From Nitrospirota bacterium (GTDB lineage: Bacteria; Nitrospirota; Thermodesulfovibrionia; Thermodesulfovibrionales; Magnetobacteriaceae), in assembly GCA_015233245.1 (NCBI GenBank), contig JADFYB010000010.1, positions 1-41,003 on the forward strand: a DNA stretch of 41,003 nucleotides. The letters run 5' to 3'. Both the position numbers and the translations under genes were made by a program. The notes under the pieces are model-generated. The model did not search any database. It saw nothing but the letters and a program-made list of their open reading frames with translations, and was not told the DNA's origin. This document shows positions 32,879 to 40,346 of this stretch, piece by piece (the stretch's first letter is position 1; the number at the start of each line of letters is the position of its first letter).

Positions 32879-34762
32879 GTGACTGATAAAAATATTCCCA
32901 TTGATTTACAAATGCTTTTTAACACTGTCCCCATAGGCGTTGTTTATATTGGGGCTGATATGAAAGTCCTGAAAGTTAACGGCTTCATAGAAAAATTAAC
33001 CGGTAAGACAAATGTTGCGCTAACAGGGAGACCTTGTTATGAGATAATAGCCGAAAAGGTAGATGGCCAAAACAAAGACAAAGGGTCTGAAATGTGCAGC
33101 TTTTGCAGAAAACAGCAGTGTCTCTTAACTAAAAATTCTGCTGTTGTGGAAAGATCATTTGGCGAAAAACATATAAAAATAACACTCACTCCTAAATTTA
33201 ATTCCAAGGGAGAGGTAACTCAATATCTTGAGGCCATCGAGGATATTACATCCAAACTTGAGACTGAGCAGAAGATAGTCTTAAACTCTCAGATGCAATC
33301 AGTGGTTGACTTAATACTTCAAATCTCACTTGAACCTATAGACTTAAAGGAACAGCTTGAGCGTATCCTTGATTTTATATTTACAATTCCAAGACTGGCT
33401 CTTGAATCAAAAGGTTGTGTGTTTTTAGCCGACGAGGAAAAGAAGAAACTTAAGATGAAAGTACAAAGGGGATTAACCGAGCCGATTACGACCCTTTGTA
33501 ATGAAGTGCCTTATGGCAGGTGTATCTGCGGTAGGGTAGCCCAAAGCAGGGAGGCAGTATATGCCCCGGACATAGACGACCGTCATGAAATACGTTATGA
33601 CTCTATGCCTGCGCACGGCCACTACTGTGTACCGATCATTTCGGGACAGAAGCTGCTTGGAGTTTTGAACCTGTTTATCGGACACAATCACAAGAGGGAC
33701 ACCGATGAGGAGGAGTTTTTGGCAACTGTGGCTAACACGATTGCTAACGTTATAGAGCGAAAAAGAGCAGAGGAGGTTTTAAGAGATCAGAAGGAGTTCC
33801 TCCGCTCTATAGTTCAATCAACTCAGGATGCCATAATTACAATTAACGCTGATGGCATTGTATTGTTTTGGAATGACGGCGCAGTAAGAACATTTGGTTA
33901 CAGTACTGACGAGGTTGTAGGAATTCCTCTTAATTTCATAATTCCGGAGCGGTTAATACACAAACACGATGAGTGTATTAAACGAGTGCTATCTACCGGG
34001 GATTCTGAGGCTATAGGCAAGACCTTTGAGCTTGTGGCCCAAAACAGAGAAGGGGGTGAATTCCCAGTTGAGTTGTCTTTAGCTTCATGGAAAAATCAAA
34101 GAGAAACTTTTTTTACAGGAATAATAAGGGACATAAGCAGGAGAAAAAGCGCAGAGGCAGAGCTTCAGCAGAGTGTTGAGAAGTTAAGAAAAGTAATAGG
34201 CGGCATAATCCAGACAATAGCTATGACTGTAGAGGTCAGGGACCCCTACACCGCAGGGCATCAGCGGCGCGTGGCTAATCTTGCGCGGGCAATAGCCACT
34301 GAGATGAAACTCAATGAGGATACGATAGATGCCATACGAATGGCCGGCACTATTCATGACATCGGAAAAATCTATGTACCTGCAGAGATACTGAGTAAAC
34401 CGGGGAAACTTAGCGATATAGAATTCGAACTGATAAAAATGCACTCTGAGGTTGGTTTTGATATTTTAAAAACCATAGAGTTTCCGTGGCCTGTGGCGCA
34501 GATTGTGCTTCAGCACCATGAGAAATGGGATGGCAGTGGCTATCCTATTGGGCTTAAGGGTGATGGGATATTGCTTGAAGCCAGGATAATATGCGTTTCG
34601 GATGTAGTTGAGGCAATAACATTCCACAGACCATACAGAGCCGGACTCGGCATTGAAAAAGCCATCGAGGAGATACAAAAAGCAAGGGGTACTCTTTTTG
34701 ACCCCGATGTCGTTGACGCTGCTACAGCGCTTCTTACCGAGGAGAGGTTTAAATTTGACTGA
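32879..34762 (+). CDS. PAS-GAF-PAS-HD-GYP protein (probable c-di-GMP phosphodiesterase)
   Basis: A 627-aa cytoplasmic signalling protein without transmembrane helices. A PAS domain (~8-125) with a Cys-rich insertion (MCSFCRKQQC, which may bind a metal or cluster), a GAF domain (~140-290, GRCICGRVAQSREAVY), a second PAS (~305-425, STQDAIITINADGIVLFWN), and an HD-GYP domain (~440-620). The HD-GYP residues are intact: HDIGK, the HH of VLQHHEKWDG, and the GYP loop GSGYPIGLKG, so active hydrolysis of c-di-GMP is expected. GTG start with an AGTGGTG site six bases upstream. The upstream region carries Pho-box-like repeats, linking it to pstS downstream. Confidence 0.9.
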   Translation: MTDKNIPIDLQMLFNTVPIGVVYIGADMKVLKVNGFIEKLTGKTNVALTGRPCYEIIAEKVDGQNKDKGSEMCSFCRKQQCLLTKNSAVVERSFGEKHIKITLTPKFNSKGEVTQYLEAIEDITSKLETEQKIVLNSQMQSVVDLILQISLEPIDLKEQLERILDFIFTIPRLALESKGCVFLADEEKKKLKMKVQRGLTEPITTLCNEVPYGRCICGRVAQSREAVYAPDIDDRHEIRYDSMPAHGHYCVPIISGQKLLGVLNLFIGHNHKRDTDEEEFLATVANTIANVIERKRAEEVLRDQKEFLRSIVQSTQDAIITINADGIVLFWNDGAVRTFGYSTDEVVGIPLNFIIPERLIHKHDECIKRVLSTGDSEAIGKTFELVAQNREGGEFPVELSLASWKNQRETFFTGIIRDISRRKSAEAELQQSVEKLRKVIGGIIQTIAMTVEVRDPYTAGHQRRVANLARAIATEMKLNEDTIDAIRMAGTIHDIGKIYVPAEILSKPGKLSDIEFELIKMHSEVGFDILKTIEFPWPVAQIVLQHHEKWDGSGYPIGLKGDGILLEARIICVSDVVEAITFHRPYRAGLGIEKAIEEIQKARGTLFDPDVVDAATALLTEERFKFD

Positions 34763-34819
34763 CTGAGGTTTAATATACTCAATGGGCATTACCAATTAAC
34801 TCCACTTATTTAATCTAAA

Positions 34820-34869
34820 TGTAACGAACATGTCACTCTTTTGTAACAATTGAAGTGTTAGACTATATT
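34820..34869 (+). promoter_or_regulatory. Pho-box array and -10 before pstS
   Basis: Three hexamers TGTAAC (34820-34825), TGTCAC (34831-34836) and TGTAAC (34842-34847) repeat with an exact 11-bp period, the spacing of PhoB half-sites, and are followed by TATATT (34864-34869) as a -10. With the pstS gene ~95 bp downstream, a phosphate-starvation promoter is the natural reading. Confidence 0.7.
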
Positions 34870-34964
34870 TGTGTATAAGACTGCAGTTAGTGGTTATGAG
34901 TAAGTGAGTTTTAAACCAAAAACCATTTTAATGGTAAAACCGAAACAACAAGGAGAATGTGGCT

Positions 34965-35972
34965 ATGAAAGCAAAGTTAGTAACTTTTTTGATCTTCCTT
35001 TTTTTAGCAGGTCTAACAGGCATGGTTTATGGAGAAACTGCAATTGTTAAGGCAGATGGTTCCTCAACGGTGTTTCCAATATCGGCTGCAATGGCAGAGG
35101 AATTTCAAAAAGCTGAAAAGGGTAAAATTAGAGTTACTGTTGGATTATCCGGCACGGGGGGCGGTTTCAAAAAGTTCTGCAGAGGTGAGACAGATATAAG
35201 CGACGCCTCAAGACCAATAAAAGAATCGGAGGCTGAGCTTTGTAAATCCAACAATATAAAATACATCGAAATACCTGTGGCATATGACGGAATAGCAGTT
35301 GTTGTAAACCCAAAAAACACGTGGGTAAAGGATATTACTGTAAGTGAGCTCAAGAAAATCTGGGAACCAGAGGCACAAGCTAAAATTTCAAAATGGAATC
35401 AGGTTAGAGCAAGCTGGCCGGATAAGGAAATACATCTGTTTGGTCTTGGTGTTGACTCAGGCACTTACGATTACTTTACAGAAGCCACGGTTGGTAAGGA
35501 ACACTCAAGCAGGGGGGATTACACATCAAGCGCAGATCCCAATGTTTTAGTACAGGGGATATCATCCGATGTTAATGCTCTTGGCTTTTTTGGCGTTGCC
35601 TACTACGAAAATAACAAGGACAAGTTAAAATTAGTACCTGTGATAAATGATAAGAAAGGAAACAGCACAACTGCAGTGCTTCCGACTTATGACAATGTAC
35701 TTAAGGGCGTTTATCAGCCGCTTTCAAGGCCAATTTTTATCTATGTGAGCGTGAAATCGGCTGAGAAACCAGAGATTCAGAAATTTGTAACATATTATTT
35801 AAAAAGTGCCCCAAACATTGTAAAAGAGGTTGGCTATATTTCCCTTCCTGCAACTGCCTATCCTTTAGGGCTCAAAAGATTTGAAAAAAGAATGGAGGGC
35901 TCAGTCTTTGGCGGTCACGGCTCTCAGATTGGCGTAAAGATAGAGGACCTTCTCCAGAAAGAGTCTAAATAG
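34965..35972 (+). CDS. pstS: Phosphate-binding protein PstS
   Basis: A ~335-aa periplasmic phosphate-binding protein with a signal peptide ([20 protein letters not shown]). The phosphate-coordinating loops are recognisable: [32 protein letters not shown], and [10 protein letters not shown]. The C-terminal [11 protein letters not shown] is also typical. It delivers phosphate to the PstCAB importer, which is not encoded next to it. I chose ATG 34965 with AAGGAG nine bases upstream; the track GTG 34959 is possible, and ATG 34957 is out of frame and stops at once. It is controlled by the Pho-box array upstream and converges on a metallophosphoesterase gene. Confidence 0.93.
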   Translation: MKAKLVTFLIFLFLAGLTGMVYGETAIVKADGSSTVFPISAAMAEEFQKAEKGKIRVTVGLSGTGGGFKKFCRGETDISDASRPIKESEAELCKSNNIKYIEIPVAYDGIAVVVNPKNTWVKDITVSELKKIWEPEAQAKISKWNQVRASWPDKEIHLFGLGVDSGTYDYFTEATVGKEHSSRGDYTSSADPNVLVQGISSDVNALGFFGVAYYENNKDKLKLVPVINDKKGNSTTAVLPTYDNVLKGVYQPLSRPIFIYVSVKSAEKPEIQKFVTYYLKSAPNIVKEVGYISLPATAYPLGLKRFEKRMEGSVFGGHGSQIGVKIEDLLQKESK

Positions 35973-35995
35973 AGACTTTCCATTTGATTTGAGGC

Positions 35996-37141
35996 TCATA
36001 CCGAGGTATCAATCTCTATAATTGTTACCTCGGGGGGCTCAAATAGGCGTATGGGAGGGCCCCACGTGCCGGCTCCGCGGTTTAAGTATATGGATGAGCC
36101 GTTTGTGAGTTTAGTATAGCCGGTGTTTATCTTAAATACCAACAGTGGAAAAACATTGTATGGGAAAATCTGTCCGCCATGGGTGTGCCCTGAAAGTTGA
36201 AGGTCAAAAAGACCTACAGAGTCAGGATTTATAATTGGCTTGTGCTTTAGTAAAATTGTGAATTTATCTTTTGGCAGAGCTGATAGCAGGTCTGTTTCAG
36301 TTCTTGTCTCGATAATGTTAAATCTGTGAATTTCTTTGTCATCCACTCCGGCTATGTTTAGAGGCCCAATAGTAACTGTCTCATTTCTAAGCATTGTAAA
36401 TTCCGATTTCTGGGTAAACTCCAGAGAGTCTTTGAGCCCTGCGTAGAGTTCGTGATTTCCAATTACTGCATATTTGCCGGAGGGAGGATGTAGCTCCATA
36501 AACAGATTTGACAGCCCGTCTAAGTGATCAAGCTGTCCGTCCACAAAATCTCCGGTTGACAGTATTATATCCGGATTTTCCTTCTTAAGTATGGAAATGA
36601 TGGGTCTGATTCTGCTTTCCCTGACAAGAACTCCGATGTGAACGTCTGATATTTGGGCTATCTTAATTTTACCAACGCCTTTAGGTATCTTTGGAGTTTT
36701 TATTGTAAGATGCACTGTACGTATCACTCGTGCCTCTATAAAGGCATAGAGGTAAGCGGAGAGTGTTATTAATATAGTCAGTAAAAAGACTGTTCTGCTT
36801 GTGATTTTTAGCTGTATCATTTTTGAGAAGAAACCAGACTGTGATATTAAACGTATAATTTCAAAAGATATTGAGGCAGGAATAAAAATAACGACAAGCC
36901 CCATCCATGTATAACCAACGTTAGCGCTGAGTGAGGCAGCAGTTTCATAGCCGTGGCGTTCTGCAAGCCTTATAAGTATAGGGGTAAAGACCATGAGCGC
37001 CATAAAAATAACAAGGACAACCCTCAGGTGAACCGGCAGCGGGAAAGCGTTCGTTATACGGCTATAAATGTAGTAGTGGATAGAGCTGTAGAACGCCACA
37101 AAAACTACGACGAATAATTTCATCGCCGTTTTAGTCTGCAC
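35996..37141 (-). CDS. Membrane-bound metallophosphoesterase (YaeI/YkuE-like)
   Basis: A 381-aa protein with four N-terminal transmembrane helices in the first ~140 residues, then a calcineurin-type phosphoesterase domain at ~160-375: ISDVHIG, LSTGDFVDG, VIGNHELYAG, LLKHKP and LSGHTHGGQIFP. These supply the ligands for two metals. Relatives such as YaeI and LpxG-like proteins act on phospholipid or UDP-sugar lipid head groups at the membrane; the substrate here is unknown. The track start is GTG 37141; ATG 37123 (MKLFVVVF) is equally likely, and neither has a strong ribosome site. Confidence 0.85.
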   Translation of the reverse strand: MQTKTAMKLFVVVFVAFYSSIHYYIYSRITNAFPLPVHLRVVLVIFMALMVFTPILIRLAERHGYETAASLSANVGYTWMGLVVIFIPASISFEIIRLISQSGFFSKMIQLKITSRTVFLLTILITLSAYLYAFIEARVIRTVHLTIKTPKIPKGVGKIKIAQISDVHIGVLVRESRIRPIISILKKENPDIILSTGDFVDGQLDHLDGLSNLFMELHPPSGKYAVIGNHELYAGLKDSLEFTQKSEFTMLRNETVTIGPLNIAGVDDKEIHRFNIIETRTETDLLSALPKDKFTILLKHKPIINPDSVGLFDLQLSGHTHGGQIFPYNVFPLLVFKINTGYTKLTNGSSIYLNRGAGTWGPPIRLFEPPEVTIIEIDTSV

Positions 37142-37215
37142 TTGCTGATTTCTGTCATATTAATTAAAATAATAATATCTTATTGTAAAACAAGAGCATA
37201 AAATAAATCAGCAAG
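37141..37215. promoter_or_regulatory. Divergent intergenic region with an 11-bp perfect inverted repeat
   Basis: CTTGCTGATTT (37141-37151) and AAATCAGCAAG (37205-37215) are perfect inverted copies 53 bp apart, so each divergent transcript carries the same AAATCAGCAAG just before its coding start. The DNA between is nearly all A/T. A shared regulator or leader element is inferred. Confidence 0.4.
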
Positions 37216-37226
37216 GGGTAAGCAGC

Positions 37227-37559
37227 ATGGCTTTTAAAATAAAAAGAATTGAACTTGAAAAAAAAACTGTTAGGAAAATGATTTCGCTATACTGCAGGAA
37301 AAACCACAAAACTTCGGCTAACACACTATGCCCCGACTGCCAGCCACTCCATGATTACGCTCAGGCACGCCTTGACAGATGTAAATTCCATGACAGTAAA
37401 CCTAATTGCAGCCACTGTACAATACACTGTTATAAACCCGATATGAGGGAGAAAATCAAGGCCGTTATGCGCTTTTCAGGCCCAAGAATGATTTTTAGAA
37501 ACCCCATCCTTGCCTTTCTGCATTCAATTGATGGAATCATTAACAAAAAAAGCGGCTAA
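37227..37559 (+). CDS. YgbA-family nitrous-oxide-stimulated protein
   Basis: A 110-aa cytoplasmic protein matching the YgbA_NO family: ISLYCRKNHKTSANTLCPDC near the N-terminus, then YAQARLDRCKF, KPNCSHCTIHCYKPDMR and MRFSGPRMIFRNP. Six or more cysteines in CxxC-like arrangements suggest an Fe-S cluster or metal site. Homologues are induced by nitrosative stress, and some are needed for growth after NO damage; the biochemistry is unsettled. ATG with an AAGGGG site. Divergent from the membrane phosphoesterase and convergent with the thiol peroxidase. Confidence 0.87.
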   Translation: MAFKIKRIELEKKTVRKMISLYCRKNHKTSANTLCPDCQPLHDYAQARLDRCKFHDSKPNCSHCTIHCYKPDMREKIKAVMRFSGPRMIFRNPILAFLHSIDGIINKKSG

Positions 37560-37565
37560 TACAAA

Positions 37566-37601
37566 GGCGGCTGCCCCCTGTTGTGGAAGGGGTTGCCTGC
37601 C
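37566..37601. terminator. GC-rich stem-loop between ygbA-like and tpx genes
   Basis: An imperfect stem formed by GGCGGCTGCCCC and GGGGTTGCCTGCC around an ~11-nt loop, between convergent genes. It is the only strongly GC-rich hairpin in this area. No clean T-run follows on either strand, so termination efficiency is uncertain. Confidence 0.4.
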
Positions 37602-37615
37602 TTCTCTGATGCCTG

Positions 37616-38119
37616 TTATTTAGCTGCGGCTAATGCCTTACCGTAATCCGGCGGATTGGTAATTTCCGGCACGATTTCTATGTATTTAATAACATCGTTC
37701 TTATCAACAACAAAAATAGAGCGAGTAAGGAGCCTTAGTTCTTTAATCAAAACACCGTAGTTTAAACCAAACGATGCATCCTTGTAATCGGAAAGGGTTT
37801 TAGCGGCGTTAATGCCGGCAGTGGCACAAAACCTTGCATTTGCAAAGGGTAAGTCCATGCTTACGTTTAACACAACAACATCAGCGCCTGACTTTGCTGC
37901 CTCTTCATTAAATTTCCTTAACTGGGCGTCGCACACAGGAGTATCAAGAGACGGGGTGACACTGATTATTTTTGTTTTCCCAGCAAAATCCTTAAGGGTA
38001 ACTGCTCCAAGGGCGTTGTCTGTAAGTGTGAAATCAGGCGCTTTGCCGCCAACCTTTACTTCGTTTCCCGTAAGAGTTAAGCCGCCTCCCTGAAATGTTA
38101 TAACTCCAGTCCTGTCCAT
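37616..38119 (-). CDS. tpx: Thiol peroxidase Tpx (atypical 2-Cys peroxiredoxin)
   Basis: A 167-aa peroxiredoxin reducing lipid and hydrogen peroxides with thioredoxin. The peroxidatic Cys is in TPSLDTPVCDAQLRKF and the resolving Cys in ARFCATAGI, at the ~34-residue spacing that defines Tpx. The N-terminal FQGGGLTLTGNEVKVGGKAP and the C-terminal VPEITNPPDYGKAL are Tpx hallmarks. ATG 38119 with a CAGGAGGT ribosome site. The gene has its own promoter with a palindromic operator candidate. An adjacent NO-related gene suggests a small stress-response group. Confidence 0.95.
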   Translation of the reverse strand: MDRTGVITFQGGGLTLTGNEVKVGGKAPDFTLTDNALGAVTLKDFAGKTKIISVTPSLDTPVCDAQLRKFNEEAAKSGADVVVLNVSMDLPFANARFCATAGINAAKTLSDYKDASFGLNYGVLIKELRLLTRSIFVVDKNDVIKYIEIVPEITNPPDYGKALAAAK

Positions 38120-38161
38120 ATAACCTCCTGCTATTTTTTTTATTGGAATCCTTCTTAAGAT

Positions 38162-38189
38162 TTTATAATATATTACAAGTGCTTGTAAA
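38162..38189 (-). promoter_or_regulatory. tpx promoter with palindromic operator candidate
   Basis: On the minus strand: TTTACA (38189-38184), a 16-bp spacer, TATAAA (38167-38162). The sequence TTACAAGTGCTTGTAA (38173-38188) is a palindrome with perfect 7-bp arms that covers the -35 and spacer, where a repressor would block RNA polymerase. The regulator is unknown; redox sensors are plausible given the gene. Confidence 0.6.
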
Positions 38190-38211
38190 GATTCTTTTTT
38201 TAATGGATAAC

Positions 38212-39099
38212 TCAGTGAAGTCTATCTATTTGTTTGGAGATTAAATCATAAAGCCTTTGGAAATCATGAGGCTGGTTTTCTATAGGCTTATTTACCAGGT
38301 CGTTTGTTATGGCTTTCATTTTATCCTTACCTTGAAGAGGCTTCTTGCCAGTACCCTTTACCTTAAAACACTTGTCTATGACTAATGGCAAGATAGGTTT
38401 TCCCTTTATCAGCTCAAGCCATTTCCCCGTATTAAATTCTAATTTATTGTCACTACCTGTAAGAAGATTGTAATATTTGTCATATGTATCTTTTAGGTGT
38501 TGTAGTGATGTTTCTAAACCAATCTTATTTTTGAATTTATTAAAATCATTTAATTCAGTTAGTTTTTTTATTGCATCTTCATTACTTCTAAATTCTTCTT
38601 TTTTATCAAATAGATTAATCCAATTCTGTTTAAAATTTTCTCTTATTTCCAAAATAACCAAATTTGCGGTGTCTATGAAAATTCTTTCATTGCAAAGATT
38701 TTGTATACAATTTTCCAGTTCGTCAAAAGATACGGTTAAATATTCCGACTGTTTAATATAATCAGGGATTATAAAGTAGTTTTCGATTTCACGTCTTGGC
38801 CATACAAGTAAGTTTGATTCGTCAGGGTCAGGGAAATTACTCCAGCGTTGTTCAATAAAAGCGTCATCATAATGATCTCTGTCAATTAAGAAGTAGTACT
38901 TGGGATGATATTTATACATGGCCTCTGCCGCACTTCTTATATGATAAGAAGGCCCTAATGGTTTTACTCCAATTTTTCCGCCTAATAACTTAGAAATCAC
39001 CTGTGGATCAAGAGAATTTTCGTCGCCCTCTACAAACAGAGTATGTTCTGCTCCTTGTTTGAACTCCTCTGAGCTTACATTTGTTTCTACTTTTGGCAT
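38212..39099 (-). CDS. DUF4435-like TOPRIM protein, AriB-like defence effector
   Basis: A 295-aa protein. The N-terminal part looks like a TOPRIM fold: the acidic HTLFVEGDE (Glu24) and FLIDRDHYDD (Asp73, Asp75), followed by WPRREIENYFI, a segment typical of DUF4435 and OLD-type nucleases. In PARIS, AriB (DUF4435) is released by the AriA ATPase when a phage anti-restriction protein is sensed, and kills the cell by attacking RNA. The C-terminal ~170 residues are helical and basic. It lies 14 bp after the ATPase gene on the same strand, the AriA-AriB order. The alternative is another ATPase/TOPRIM system such as an OLD- or Gabija-like pair. Confidence 0.68.
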   Translation of the reverse strand: MPKVETNVSSEEFKQGAEHTLFVEGDENSLDPQVISKLLGGKIGVKPLGPSYHIRSAAEAMYKYHPKYYFLIDRDHYDDAFIEQRWSNFPDPDESNLLVWPRREIENYFIIPDYIKQSEYLTVSFDELENCIQNLCNERIFIDTANLVILEIRENFKQNWINLFDKKEEFRSNEDAIKKLTELNDFNKFKNKIGLETSLQHLKDTYDKYYNLLTGSDNKLEFNTGKWLELIKGKPILPLVIDKCFKVKGTGKKPLQGKDKMKAITNDLVNKPIENQPHDFQRLYDLISKQIDRLH

Positions 39100-39113
39100 T
39101 TAATCATGTAGGG

Positions 39114-40166
39114 TTATCGCAGTATTATCCGTCTGTCCTTATCTACTGAGTCAGCAATATCCTCAGAATGAGTCGCTATAATATATTGGTTATTTGGAGC
39201 CATGATATTTAGCTGTCTTATAAAATTTTTGTGCCACTCGTGATTAAGATGTAGTTCAGGTTCGTCTATTAAAACAACAGCCGATGAATTCTGTGTATAA
39301 TGCCAAATTAAAAACAAAGTGGATATGATTTCCTTTTGCCCTGAACTCAAACCGTCAAAAGGAAAAGACTTACTGCCGTTTACTGGAGTTACTCTGAAGT
39401 CAAAGGTACTATCGGCATCAGCAGTAAGTTTTTCAATTGTACCTTCAGCATAATTTGTGAGTAGGTTGTTAAGTTTGTTTAATACATCTGATGAATCCTT
39501 AGGGTCAAGGTTTTCAATTAGACCGGCTTTTCCCGTCATAGCTTTTAATACCTCGACCTTAAAAATGCTGTTTAACGGTTCTTTGTAAAAATGTCCTGAC
39601 CTAATAACATTTCGTTCCTCTTTACGGTCTAACATCATTCCTAACGGAGTTCTTCCCTCACGGACTTTTCTATAACTATGAAAATACAAAAAGCTGGAAA
39701 ACAATAAAGGTTCAGAGCCGTATCCCGCTAAAATTTGAAGAAAAGTTTCAAACATTATATAATCTTCATATAAATCGGTAGTATCTAAGTTACGAGGGTA
39801 TAAAGTTATTTCGCCCTTTTTGGTTAATGTCAATGATACCGATCGCTTTATTTTGTTTATTTCTACAACAGCCTCTATTACAGCCTCATCCGAACCTGAA
39901 CGTATCCATAAATCAAAAAAATTAATCGGTAAATCTATATTTCCGCGGATTCCGAGGTGTGTTCCGCTGGTAATGGCTAAAACTAAAAGAGTGCAGGCCT
40001 CCAGTATAGAGGTCTTGCCAAGGCCGTTAACGCTTCCCATAACAAAAACATCTGGTTCATTCTTAATTTTTGGTTGAGGGAATTCTATTTCAATAGAATC
40101 AATTGCTTTAAAATTAGTAATCTTTAAGCGCCTGATTTTTAACTTATTTATATCTTTTCTTGTCAT
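39114..40166 (-). CDS. ABC/SMC-type AAA ATPase, AriA-like
   Basis: A 350-aa ATPase of the AAA_15/AAA_21 (OLD/RecF-like) class. It starts with the RecF-like LKITNFKAIDSIEIEF strand, Walker A is GSVNGLGKTSIL (Lys51), the signature is DGLSSGQKEI, Walker B is VVLIDEPELHL, and the switch histidine is in IIATHSEDI. There is no TOPRIM domain in the same chain; the next gene supplies one. The compact size without a long coiled coil is that of defence-associated ATPases such as PARIS AriA, not of SMC or RecN. Start ATG 40166; no strong ribosome site, and no obvious promoter was found on this strand. Confidence 0.82.
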   Translation of the reverse strand: MTRKDINKLKIRRLKITNFKAIDSIEIEFPQPKIKNEPDVFVMGSVNGLGKTSILEACTLLVLAITSGTHLGIRGNIDLPINFFDLWIRSGSDEAVIEAVVEINKIKRSVSLTLTKKGEITLYPRNLDTTDLYEDYIMFETFLQILAGYGSEPLLFSSFLYFHSYRKVREGRTPLGMMLDRKEERNVIRSGHFYKEPLNSIFKVEVLKAMTGKAGLIENLDPKDSSDVLNKLNNLLTNYAEGTIEKLTADADSTFDFRVTPVNGSKSFPFDGLSSGQKEIISTLFLIWHYTQNSSAVVLIDEPELHLNHEWHKNFIRQLNIMAPNNQYIIATHSEDIADSVDKDRRIILR

Positions 40167-40280
40167 TTTATATCATTCTTTCACTTCAATTATAGACACA
40201 TAATAACATTTTCCTGCCTTACTGTAAAGTGCACGAATTACCTCTCCTTAAAAAACATTATACAAACACATGAAAGATAC

Positions 40281-40309
40281 TTGACATGACTCATATAAAG
40301 TATTATAAT
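40281..40309 (+). promoter_or_regulatory. Perfect sigma-70 consensus promoter of dnaJ
   Basis: TTGACA (40281-40286), exactly 17 bp, TATAAT (40304-40309). It lies ~38 bp before the dnaJ start. This is a housekeeping rather than a heat-shock sigma-32 promoter; no CIRCE-type inverted repeat was noticed. Confidence 0.75.
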
Positions 40310-40346
40310 AAAGACAGTAAATATATGAAATGAGGGACTAAAAGAG

